This document shows, piece by piece, positions 1 through 9,322 of a stretch of 64,000 nt of DNA. Source of the stretch: Owenia fusiformis (Eukaryota; Annelida; Polychaeta; Sabellida; Oweniidae); NCBI GenBank assembly GCA_903813345.2, contig CAIIXF020000009.1, positions 9,912,030-9,976,029 of the forward strand, read 5' to 3'. How positions within the stretch are numbered: position 1 is the first letter of the stretch; the number at the start of each line of letters is the position of its first letter. The notes beneath the pieces were generated by a model, which worked only from the letters and a program-made list of their open reading frames with translations, made no database searches and had not been told where the DNA came from. The position numbers were made by a program, and so were the translations under genes.

Positions 1-426
1 TAGAACATATAGCGTCACCTCACCACCTATAGGTAAGAGGCAGGGAAATTACAATATGTCTCTCGATGAAATAACATTTCATTCATAGCATTGATCTTGT
101 TCCACTTTAGTACACAATAACATGGAGATATGATGGTTTTTGTCTATTAGGGATTTTATGTAATTTTCATCAATGTAATTTTTTTAAATTTTTTATTGAA
201 CTCAATGTAACATATTTACAGGTTGTTGTGGCTATGACCCCCAAGAGGGAGTATTAGGTGCCACATAATGTAATGGCCATAATTACCAGTAATTTAGGTT
301 ATATCAATATTTACGCATTCTTCTGGAAAATATTTCTATTATGATTAAATGTTGACATACCATATCTCCAATTTTTTCACAAATTTTTCAAAGTTGGAAT
401 CCCCTTAATGTAATATTGTATTGCAG
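1..426 (+). other. MCU: MCU intron upstream of first visible exon
   Basis: AT-rich sequence ending in a splice acceptor (TTGCAG) at 421-426. I see no coding potential here. It should be the intron before the coiled-coil exon of MCU, because the exon begins with the last two bases of a split codon. The N-terminal exons (mitochondrial targeting peptide and matrix beta-grasp domain) lie outside the window. Confidence 0.6.
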
Positions 427-587
427 GTCCTATAGATCATGATGACTTAGTGCAATTATATGATGTGAAATCTCTGCTGTCAAAACTGCATTCTACATTA
501 AACGTGGAAGAGCACCAACTCCAAAGGGAGCGAGACCTCATTAGCAAGCTAGAAGACCTAAAGGTTGAAATTGAACCTCTAGAAAAG
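427..587 (+). CDS. MCU: MCU exon, first coiled coil
   Basis: Flanked by TTGCAG and GTATTT. It starts with two bases of a split codon and ends in phase 0 after EPLEK. The heptad-like Leu/Ile spacing fits the matrix coiled coil that precedes TM1 in MCU. Confidence 0.9.
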
Positions 588-2518
588 GTATTTTAAAACT
601 TAAAAATGATAATAAAGTACATATATTTTGGGAGGGTGTTCAAACAAATTTGGTTTCATTTTGGATTATTCTCGATGACTTGATTTGAAAATGTTAATTT
701 GCATTTCACTAAAAACGACATTTTTCATTCATGAAGTTTTCATTTATCCATTCCTGAAAATCGTTGTTCTTTGACAATTGTTCGCAATGGGACACTGTCC
801 ATTATAAACACTATCCATTATAAACACTATCCATTATAAACACTATCCATTATAAACACAAATCAAATGACTTACTCATTATATTTTACCAGCTTCTTAG
901 TGTTGTTTAGTCAAGGTACAATGAGAGCCCTCTCTTCATGGCTAGATTTATTTTTCAGGCCAAAATTATTAAAAATTCAACTATTTATTGGCTAAATTAA
1001 TAAATTATAATTAACAAAAATATAATAATGTCAATCGCCCTGAGGCATTACAGACATATTCACCAATAAAGAAAATCCATATCAGGCAGAAACTTGATTG
1101 GAAAAAGTGTAAGAGGCAAATTGTTAAATGTGAAACTGTATCATGCACATCGCTCCAAAACGCAACATGTTGACATATATTGTTTTTACATTTTCAAGCT
1201 CTAATATAAAGTTTCTGTAAGTAAAAATTTTTTTTTCTGTGTAATATCAAAGAACAATCATTTAGTTAAAAAAAATAAAAAAGTGAGTGTGGGATTTGAA
1301 CCCGGACCACCCTCGTGCTGAGCGAGCATTCTACCGCAGGGCTCCCAACTTATTATGAATGATGAAAGTAATTAAATGCTACTTATGTTGAATGCTATAA
1401 TTCGGAAGTGACGTCACATTCTCAATTTAGAAACCTTCCAAAAATCATATCGTCGTCGACAATCGAAGCAATTCAATTAACAATCTTTGTAATAACACAT
1501 TTATCGTGAGTATTTGTACACAAGATTTGCCCCATTTGTTCATCATTCTATAATCTTTCATTAAGCTCAAAATGATAAAGTTCACCCCCGAAACAACCCA
1601 AGATTGCGTTTTGGAGCGATGTGCAGGTTTAAGCAACGCATTTTAGAATTTACATTTATTTCAGTTGTATATTTCCTAATATGATCTTCCTGTTTATATA
1701 CATTTCCAGTCAAAACTAAATTTAGAACTATATTCTAAAAAGCGGGTCAATCGGCTAGCATGGATGGGTCTAGGAATGATGGGAATCCAGTTTGGATTGT
1801 TCGCACGTCTAACTTGGTGGGAGTACTCCTGGGATATTATGGAACCAGTTACATATTTCGCAACATACGCAACATCTATGGCGATGTTCGCATACTACTG
1901 TGTCACCAAAGAAGTAAGTATGAGTATTGAATTTGATAAAATGCTACATTAAGTTCTTAAAAACACTTTCATACAAGAGCATTTGAGGATCCTAACCAGA
2001 AATTTGGTTACTAAAGCTGTAGATAAATTGCATTCCGTGTCGTATTAAGTTATTTATTTTGCCCTTTTCTAAGCACATTATTCATGATGAAATCCAGATA
2101 TAAACAAACTTTTATGTGAATAAGTTGGTAGTTGCCTCAAGCTCCTGTACCCCCCCCCCCCTCTACACACCTTCCACAATGATGTGTTGGTGAAGTAGAT
2201 GGGGGTGAAGGTGAAGGGGGGTACAAGACTAAGAAGTTGGTGCCATCTCGCCACAAAAGCAATTTCATAAAACAATCATCTCCGTTTTTTCTTTTTTAGC
2301 CATATGAGTTTCCGATAGTTCGAGATCGTGAGTTTCTGAAGTCATTCCACAAGTCTGCTCGAACCAAACTAGACATTAACAAATACAACCAGCTAAAGAC
2401 GGCTATATATCAAACAGAGTACGATCTAAAGAGACTACGAGATCCCCTACAGGTCCATTTACCCATTAAGGAATTAGAACCAAAGAAATCACCAGAGGAT
2501 TTTAAGCCTTTGGTTTAA
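427..2518 (+). CDS. MCU: Mitochondrial calcium uniporter pore subunit MCU, C-terminal part (3 exons, 5' partial)
   Basis: MCU forms the Ca2+-selective channel of the mitochondrial inner membrane. The coding exons are 427-587, 1710-1913 and 2300-2518, joined in phase 0 after the first, and give about 194 residues. Exon 1 carries the first matrix coiled coil ([20 protein letters not shown]). Exon 2 carries TM1 ([18 protein letters not shown]), the selectivity-filter loop WDIMEP with the Ca2+-binding Asp and Glu, and TM2. Exon 3 carries the C-terminal coiled coil, ending [20 protein letters not shown] and then a short tail, DFKPLV, before TAA. Every block matches the animal MCU family, and the DIME motif separates it from unrelated channels. 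The serine before WDIME is present. MCUb is the main alternative, but the match to MCU in the pore region makes MCU more likely. The start codon is outside the window, so length and targeting signal cannot be judged. Confidence 0.95.
793..859. repeat. 16-bp tandem repeat, 4 copies
   Basis: The unit CACTATCCATTATAAA is repeated four times in the first MCU intron shown; the first copy has one mismatch. Confidence 0.9.
1144..1625. mobile_element. 482-bp element with 22-bp terminal inverted repeats
   Basis: The 22-bp sequence at 1144-1165 (core CACATCGCTCCAAAACGCAA) returns as its exact reverse complement at 1604-1625. The interior contains a tRNA-like sequence on the minus strand and a GTGACGTCAC palindrome near 1407. 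I find no clear target duplication and no coding capacity. It sits in an MCU intron, just upstream of the pore exon. A non-autonomous element is the simplest reading, but the class is unknown. Confidence 0.6.
1282..1350 (-). pseudogene. tRNA-like sequence (decayed, tRNA-Ala-like) with Pol III terminator
   Basis: On the minus strand there is an A-box-like TGCGGTAGAATGC, then CTCGCTCAGCACGAG resembling an alanine anticodon arm with AGC, and a perfect B box, GGTTCAAATCC (1292-1302). A run of six T follows the 3' end (1282-1277). The T stem has only about three pairs and the acceptor stem has mismatches, so a working tRNA is unlikely. It is probably a tRNA-derived SINE head or tRNA pseudogene inside the 1144-1625 element. 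Confidence 0.5.
1710..1913 (+). CDS. MCU: MCU exon, TM1 - DIME pore loop - TM2
   Basis: 204 nt, phase 0 at both ends. The acceptor is TTTCCAG and the donor GTAAGT. It encodes both transmembrane helices and the WDIMEP selectivity filter, the diagnostic motif of the uniporter family. Confidence 0.96.
2150..2161. repeat. Poly-C tract (12 C)
   Basis: Homopolymer run in the MCU intron. Similar C/G runs of 11-18 nt recur at 13798-13812, 18863-18876, 30166-30176, 33408-33418 and 58751-58768. Confidence 0.9.
2300..2518 (+). CDS. MCU: MCU last exon, C-terminal coiled coil and stop
   Basis: 219 nt including TAA at 2516-2518, preceded by the polypyrimidine acceptor [29 protein letters not shown] and [11 protein letters not shown] are the conserved C-terminal MCU helix. 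Confidence 0.95.
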   Translation, partial: PYEFPIVRDREFLKSFHKSARTKLDINKYNQLKTAIYQTEYDLKRLRDPLQVHLPIKELEPKKSPEDFKPLV

Positions 2519-3081
2519 TACAAATAGGATTCGTTTGTGTGTAAAAGTAGTGTTTAGTCCTGTTTTGAAATGTTAAATGAACCAGAACTGTGTTATATTT
2601 TCAAGGATATGATCTTAGAAAAAGCCAAATACTCTCCAAGTCTATTTACCCACTAAGGAGTTTAACATTTAGGATATTTGGAGCCCGCAGCGCAAATGAA
2701 GTGTGATATAAAGTGGAATTGGGTTATATTTTAAAGAAATGCAATCTTACAGAACAGACAGAAGCTCTCCCAAGGCCTGGTATGATATACTCATTAACAA
2801 ATTTACAAAGTACGAAAGAAATAATCTAAGGATTCTATACTAAGTTTTCAACATACATAGGATTCTTTTCATGCACACAAATGATCACAATTTTGGAATG
2901 TGAAGTGAACTGGAGTTTGGAGTCTTCATAAGGATTTCAATCTTCAAACATCAATATTGAATCGTGGACCAGTTATCATGTTATTTGAAGTCAGCTGGTT
3001 TAGATTGTCTATCTAGCTTTTAGCACCATTGAGACACCCACACCACATGCACATTTTGATGATGTTCTCTATTTCATCACT

Positions 3082-3518
3082 CAATATTACTGAGGCACAG
3101 GATTTTATCCATCTATAGTACTCAGGCACAGGATTTTATCGATCAATAATACTGACTTATCACTGAGGCATGGGGATTTTATCAAATTATAATACTGAGG
3201 CACAGGATTTTATAGACCTTAAATACCGAGGCACAGAATTTTGTCGATCTGTAATACTGAGGCACAGGATTTTATCGATTTATAATGTTGAGGCACAGGA
3301 ATTTATTGATCTATGATACTGAGGCACAGGATTTTATCAATCTATAATACTGAGGCACAGGATTTTATTGATCTATAATACTGAGGCACAGGATTTTATC
3401 GATCTATAAATCTGAGGCACAGGATTTTATCGATCTATAATACTGAGGCACAGGATTTTATCGATCTATAAATCTGAGGCACAGGATTTTATTGATCTTT
3501 AATACTGAGGCACAGGAC
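3082..3518. repeat. About 31-bp minisatellite, ~14 copies
   Basis: The unit is close to ATACTGAGGCACAGGATTTT followed by ATCGATCTATA. Copies diverge at a few positions and some are shortened. It lies 560 bp after the MCU stop codon. Confidence 0.9.
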
Positions 3519-3756
3519 TAAACATGATGAGAAGTTGGATACAAAAACATACTGAACTGGGTGCGTCATATCAGTTATAGCATAACAGCTTATTTAGTCA
3601 CTTGCATTTAGCCACTATGGGATAATAGAGCTATAGAGGTTACTTAGTGCAGTAGTGTGCTTTGGAGTCACGAGTTGTCCTCTCAAATGAGCCTTAGTAC
3701 CTCAATAAAAGCATTGAACCCTGCGGCATATTTTATTCATTCTGCTTATAACATCA

Positions 3757-3964
3757 CTGTGGTCTCCCCAGTATTTTTTTCTCACAGGTTGGGTGCAAAA
3801 TTCTCATTTTCACAATTTAGACCAAAATTGGTGAAAATATGCCAATTTTTCATATTTTTCTCAATTTCAAGTGGGTGCAAATGGATTTTCAGGAAGGTGG
3901 AAGCCTATATTCAAAATCTCAGGTGGGTGCTGCGCCCACTTGCTTTAATGCTGGGAGATCACTG
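3757..3964 (+). mobile_element. hAT-like MITE, copy 1
   Basis: Homologous along its length to the element at 15603-15807, including the internal GTGGGTGCAAATGGATTTTC. The right end GGAGATCACTG is intact and the left end has mutated (CTGTGGTCTCC). No clean target duplication remains, so this looks like the older copy. Confidence 0.7.
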
Positions 3965-4460
3965 TCACCCCTTCGTTGGGGAAATAAAAAACACTGGAAG
4001 ATGCTTCCCATGATGCTCTGTTAGTCTGTAGGTCTAGTCTTGTAGTGTTATTTTGTCATATAACCAAGAAGCTGCGAATTCCTATCAACTAGTGGAATAT
4101 ATAAATTTGTTAGAGCCACCATTCTTGTGACTGGCATTCTGCATTTATTTTCTGTTACTAATGATTATTACACTTTTGCGATAGCATGTTGTCATGTTAA
4201 TGATTTGTTCTGTTTGATTTTGAACAAGTGCAATTGTTCTTAAATATTTCCAAAGTTCGAGATTTTCCAAAAGGCAATATGTTAAACAGGGGCAATAACC
4301 AGCAATGGCTTCTGGGAGATGAACTCCTCTTAAGAATCAGAATTGAGATTTTGAGATTGATAAACATGTTCATCAAAATCTGCAAACATTTGAATTATTT
4401 TTGATGATTTTATCTCTGCTCATTATAGTGACAGAACTGTAGAACTTCATTCTTGACACC

Positions 4461-4975
4461 CTGTATTCAAGTACATAGTACTGTATTCAAGTACATAGTA
4501 CTGTATTCAAGTGCATGGTACTGTATTCAAGTGCATAGTACTGTATTCAAGTGCATAGTACTGTATTCAAGTGCATAGTACTGTATTCAAGTGCATAGTA
4601 CTGTATTCAAGTGCATAGTACTGTATTCAAGTACATAGTACTGTATTCAAGTACATAGTACTGTATTCAAGTACAGTATTGTATTCAAGTACATAGTACT
4701 GTGTTCAAGTGCATGGTACTGTATTCAAGTGCATAGTACTGTATTCAAGTACATAGTACTCTATTCAAGTACAGTATTGTATTCAAGTACATAGTATTGT
4801 ATTCAAGTGCATAGTACTGTATTCAAGTGCATGGTACTGTATTCAAGTCCATGGTACTGTATTCAAGTACATAGTACTGTATTCACGTACATAGAACTGT
4901 ACATGTATTCAAGTACATGGTACTGTATTCAAGTGCATGGTACTGTTCAAGTACATAGTACTGTGTTCAAGTATA
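4461..4975. repeat. 20-bp minisatellite, ~26 copies
   Basis: The unit CTGTATTCAAGTACATAGTA is repeated head to tail, with ACATA/GCATA and GCATGG variants and a few indels. It contains no gene. A 64-aa open frame inside it is only the repeat being translated. Confidence 0.95.
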
Positions 4976-5245
4976 TAACCTACTTGAATTCCTTATGTTA
5001 GATTAGAATTACTCATTTGGCATTGGACTTTGCTGGTACATTATGTAAATATATATGGGCTATCAAGAAAGGTTATATAAATTCAAAAATCTTTTCACAA
5101 AAACATGAAAACTGAATAATAAAAAGTAGATAATATTAATGATATTTATTTGATATGACTTGCATAGCTTTTTATGTAGATAGAACTATTCACTAGTCAG
5201 TTCTCGATTATTTTATATGGTTTAAGTTGTCAGAATTTTGAATCT

Positions 5246-5275
5246 GAAATCACGAAGATGTATCTTCGTGATTTC
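5246..5275. repeat. Perfect 14-bp hairpin with 2-nt loop
   Basis: GAAATCACGAAGAT is followed by GT and the exact reverse complement ATCTTCGTGATTTC. No adjacent gene explains it. Confidence 0.8.
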
Positions 5276-5525
5276 ATATCAGTTTTTGAAAAGTTTGTTA
5301 GATTTTCAATTTATTCATTAAACCACTGGTAAAAATGAATAATGACCAACATTTTGTGCTTCTTTTATTAGACGACATAACATTTTCAAAAAATACAGCT
5401 TTTGAACAAAATTGTTTGCATTATGGTGTTCCCTCAATTTTGTTTCTCTTCAACAGATTTCTGCTTTGCATGTATGCTCAATGACAAACTGTACATTAAT
5501 ATTGCATCAAATAAGACTGTATATA

Positions 5526-6614
5526 CAGGGTGGTCCAAAACATTTGTTAATTGAACACAAAACCTTTATTTTTCCTCTAAAATACACCAAAATTTCACTG
5601 AGCATAGTTCAGTCACTTATCTCTCTGGTGTTAAGTTTATAGGTGCAAGCCACAAAGTTAATGCATTAAACTAGTCAATGTTTGATACGACCCCCTTTTC
5701 TTAAATATACACTTGTTAATTTCGCAGCTACTTTTTCATGTATTCTTTATTTCAAAGCTTTAATGAACATGTGGATTGCTATACACATTTTATAAAATCA
5801 TATCTAGTTGACATGAGGTATTAACATCTATGGTTTACTGGAAAACTGTTGTGTTATTGTCAACTTAAGAATACCCCAAATCATTAATTTTATTTAAGAG
5901 TAGGAAAGAAAGAACATGTTAGAGGTGAGTGGTTGCATAACCCACACAGCTACTAAACTGACAAAATCATTGTTTCCACTTTTCAGTAGAGGGGAAACTG
6001 ACTAGTTGTTTACAAGGCTTTATAAAGACCACCTCTAAGCACATATAATATATCATTTGTGTTCTGGGAAACTCCTTTATGATATTGATATACATATACT
6101 GATATATTCAATGAATATTATTCATATTAGAACAAGAAAGGGGAGGGGGTTCATTTACCAGTCAAAACAGACTGCTCTGGTCTCTTTCTGGAGAATATTC
6201 AATCAGTAATATATCCAACTGCAATAGCCACCAAACTATGCTTGATACTCATCAATTTGGGTAAAAATGTTGAATATGTTCATATATTTGATCTTCCTAG
6301 GCAAACATATAAGTAGTTTGTTCAAGCTGAATTTTTAATCAAGATGGCTTGGACAAAATCAAACGAACAGCAAAGTGAATGAATCATTTCAAAACTAAGT
6401 CCCAGGCTTCAACTTGTAATTCAGGAGAAAAGGGGTCATATCAAACATTCTCCAGTTTAATGCATTAATTTTGTTGTTTGCACCTATAAACTTTACATCA
6501 GATAAATAAATAAGTGATTGAACAATACTCAGTAAAATTTTGGTGCATTTTAGAGAAAAAATAACGATTTTGAGTTCAATTATCAAATGTTCCAATTTTT
6601 TTTGGACCACCCTG
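5526..6614. mobile_element. Mariner-like element with ~180-bp inverted repeats (1.09 kb)
   Basis: The ends are CAGGGTGGTCCAAAA and its reverse complement TTTTGGACCACCCTG, each flanked by TA (5524-5525 and 6615-6616). The similarity extends inward for roughly 180 bp on each side, through blocks such as TTAATGCATTAA near the inner end. I saw no transposase in the centre. TA flanks and CAGGGTG ends fit the Tc1/mariner superfamily. A 40-bp tandem repeat starts directly at the right end. Confidence 0.75.
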
Positions 6615-6782
6615 TAGTATTAATGGCATTGAAACCAAGTTGTATGACTGTATGCAGTATAAATGGCATTGAAACCAAGTCATATGACTGTATGCAGTAT
6701 AAATGACTGTATGCAGTATAAATGGCATTGAAACCAAGTCATATGACTGTATGCAGTATAAATGGCATTGAAACCAAGTTAT
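6615..6782. repeat. 40-bp tandem repeat, ~4 copies
   Basis: The unit contains TGGCATTGAAACCAAGT and CATATGACTGTATGC; one copy is shortened. It begins at the TA flanking the preceding mariner-like element. Confidence 0.85.
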
Positions 6783-7023
6783 CCTATGTACAGTTCTTAG
6801 TGTTCCTGTTGTAATAAGTTAGAAGTTGAAGTTTTCAAAATGTATATAAATTATAATCTTATACTGTATAAAGTTTATAGACAGTTGCACCAAGCGCACA
6901 CACAATATTAAGATCAACAGTTTATATCAATCTTTCATTTGTTCCCCTGATCTTTATTTCCAAAACGACTTGAATTGGAATACGAGTGGTGTAGGTGAGG
7001 CTAGCTAAAGGCAGGCGAGGCAA

Positions 7024-7235
7024 TTGCCTCAGCAAAACTTTACAGAAACATTCTCACTGATCTTTTTTTGGCTGAAACTGAAAATTATTTCCTATGTATA
7101 GTAGCATATGATATCATATTTAGCAGAGATTGCCTCAGCAAAACTTTACAGAAACATTCTCACTGATCTTTTTTTGGCTGAAACTGAAAATTATTTCCTA
7201 CGTATGGTAGCATATGATATCATATTTAGCGGAGA
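7024..7235. repeat. 106-bp tandem duplication, 2 copies
   Basis: 7024-7129 and 7130-7235 are nearly identical, both starting TTGCCTCAGCAAAACTTTAC. They differ at only a few bases, so the duplication is recent. Confidence 0.9.
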
Positions 7236-9066
7236 TTTTACCTCACCTATTTTTAGCCTCACCTATTTTGCCTCATCTTATTTTAGATCCTTACTACACC
7301 CACCAGAGGTGATCAAATCAATTGTTAACAAAAACAGCACAGGAAAATAAGCTCACCACATAATCTATAGATAGCAATAGGAATTGTTTTAAGAACTATA
7401 AAGAATGCTCAGATATATATTTCAGTTGCAATTGTTGTTTTTTTTTCTTAAAATATCAAGCTTATTAACATTGTGCTAAGCTCATGCCTGGTTATTACTT
7501 AAGTTATATTTTATGTTTTCACTATAGGGATTTTATAATATCATTTGTTGGGGAAATATTTCTATGCAAAGTATCAGTGTCATGAAACATACATATTTGC
7601 TCATTTTCAATCTGAAATTATGTTATAATGGAGCCTGTAGAACTTTACAAGACTTATCTTGAATATATATTTGTATATTGTGGTTTCTATCATATGGTTA
7701 TCATCAATTAAAATAAAAAGCTTTTCAGCTAGTATTCTGAGTTTGATGTGCATATATATATTGAGATTGGATCAAATAGATCACGGTTAATTTGTTAACT
7801 TTGTTTTTTTTTGATATAATAATAAACATCCAAATTCATTGAATAAAAAATAATATCATACTTTATTATTACATTGCATAAACTCTAATAGGGGCTGTGT
7901 CATTTGAAAGTCATTTGATGTCCTAAATAGGGTGAAAAGATTAAAGGGACAAAATGTGGATTCCGTATTCATGTTTAGTTATTATTACTCAGGCTGTAGT
8001 AAAGTGTGACCCAGAAAAAACAGAACTCACAAATCTATAAATTTTTGGGCTACCCTGTGTATCCATGTTACATTGATATTGAATATGTGTATAATAATAT
8101 GTAATTGTAAATACTGAAATATGTCACAAAAAGGAGCTGTTAAAGTTTCTTCGTCTCATCAATATTCTCTGTATAATGGACATGAATTTAAAGGAATCCT
8201 ATGCCCAAAGATTTTTTCTGAATATTTTTTTGTGATACTATAATCATAAGATTTTTCCTGGGGATTTCTCTCACCATTTTTAGCTATTTTCATCTCGTTA
8301 AAAGCTCATATTGATGGGAATCTTTGTACCTGTAAGCGCCTCTATTTTTGTTTCTTGCAATTTTTTCACAGAATGAATATACTTGTTTATGATACCATAA
8401 TCAAAAATGTATCTGATAAGTGAAACCATGAGTCAATGGCTGTTACCAATTGTGAAAATATTTTGGAACAGTACTCCTTTAAATTGATATCTCAGGTTAA
8501 TGTATTTATTTAAAACTATTAAGAATGTTTTATGAAGTTGGTAAAAAGGTGTTCGTTTATTATTACATTTGTTGTTCAAGTTTGTCCTGGAATTTTGTAA
8601 CAAAAATCTGTTGAAAAATGTACACTTCTTGTACAATGTAGATGTTTGTTTTTGTGAGATCTTAGAATATATGTTACCATGGTAACCAATAAATATGTAT
8701 TGAAATACTTCTGATGGTATTCACTCTATTATTTTATATTAAGGATTGTTAATATGAAGAACAAACAAATATAATGTGAATAAATATGTTGAATAATTGC
8801 TTTGTTTTGTGTATACACTATACAATATTAGACAATTCTTTAATTAAATAATAATTTTTAAATCATTTCCAAATTTATTTATTTCAATTTCAAATTGACA
8901 AATGTTTGTAAAAATGTTAATAGGCATAAAAGCCTAGCAAGATCACTGCTCTTTAAAAATAGCTGTGTGCAGGAATCGAAGATAGCTTCGTGTCAACTTC
9001 AAAATAGCTGCGTCAATTTGAAGTTAGCTGTGTTGACTTAAATATAGCTATCTCAATTTGCAGTCT

Positions 9067-9072
9067 CTTTAT
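9067..9072 (-). terminator. POLR3D: POLR3D polyadenylation signal AATAAA
   Basis: TTTATT on the + strand reads AATAAA on the minus strand, about 130 nt after the POLR3D stop. It is the first canonical signal downstream. The position is plausible but unproven without transcript ends. Confidence 0.5.
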
Positions 9073-9150
9073 TGACTTGACACAATCACAATGACAATGC
9101 AAGAACTTCACTCCATTCTGCTTCTCCATTCACTCAATCCTGTTACATTA

Positions 9151-9237
9151 TTAACTTGTGCTACCTCTGGGTTTGAGTTCATGACTCAAAGTTTAACTTG
9201 TGCTACCTCTGGGTTTGAGTTAATAATGACTCAAAGT
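9151..9237 (-). repeat. Tandem duplication across the POLR3D stop codon
   Basis: 9193-9237 (the last codons and stop of POLR3D) is repeated as 9151-9192 in the 3' UTR; both contain ACTCAAACCCAGAGGTAG on the minus strand. The 3' UTR copy is three bases shorter. Confidence 0.85.
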
Positions 9238-9322
9238 CAGGAAGGCAGACTAGTCTATGTTTAATGTTGCCCAAACTACACATATCTCCAGTTTCACCTG
9301 CTATTTGTACAGACACCAAATC
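9203..9322 (-). CDS. POLR3D: POLR3D exon 9 and stop
   Basis: Encodes DLVSVQIAGETGDMCSLGNI, then KHRLVCLPDFESLLTQTQR and TAG (9205-9203). It is too short to appear as a long open frame but matches the RPC4 C terminus closely. Acceptor TTCTTTCAG. Confidence 0.95.
   Translation of the reverse strand, partial: DLVSVQIAGETGDMCSLGNIKHRLVCLPDFESLLTQTQR

Larger units (their letters stand above)
2519..9066. other. MCU 3' UTR and MCU-POLR3D intergenic region; repeats only
   Basis: I see no conserved coding sequence between the MCU stop and the POLR3D 3' end. The first clear AATAAA on the + strand after MCU is near 3703, so the 31-bp minisatellite at 3082-3518 may be transcribed in the MCU 3' UTR. The remainder holds a hAT-like MITE, a 20-bp minisatellite, a mariner-like element and two further tandem repeats, listed separately. 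7236-8900 shows no recognisable feature. Confidence 0.7.

Noticed and set aside
1282-1350. Functional tRNA-Ala gene
   Set aside because: Acceptor and T stems have too many mismatches and the anticodon arm is shortened; called a tRNA-like relic instead.
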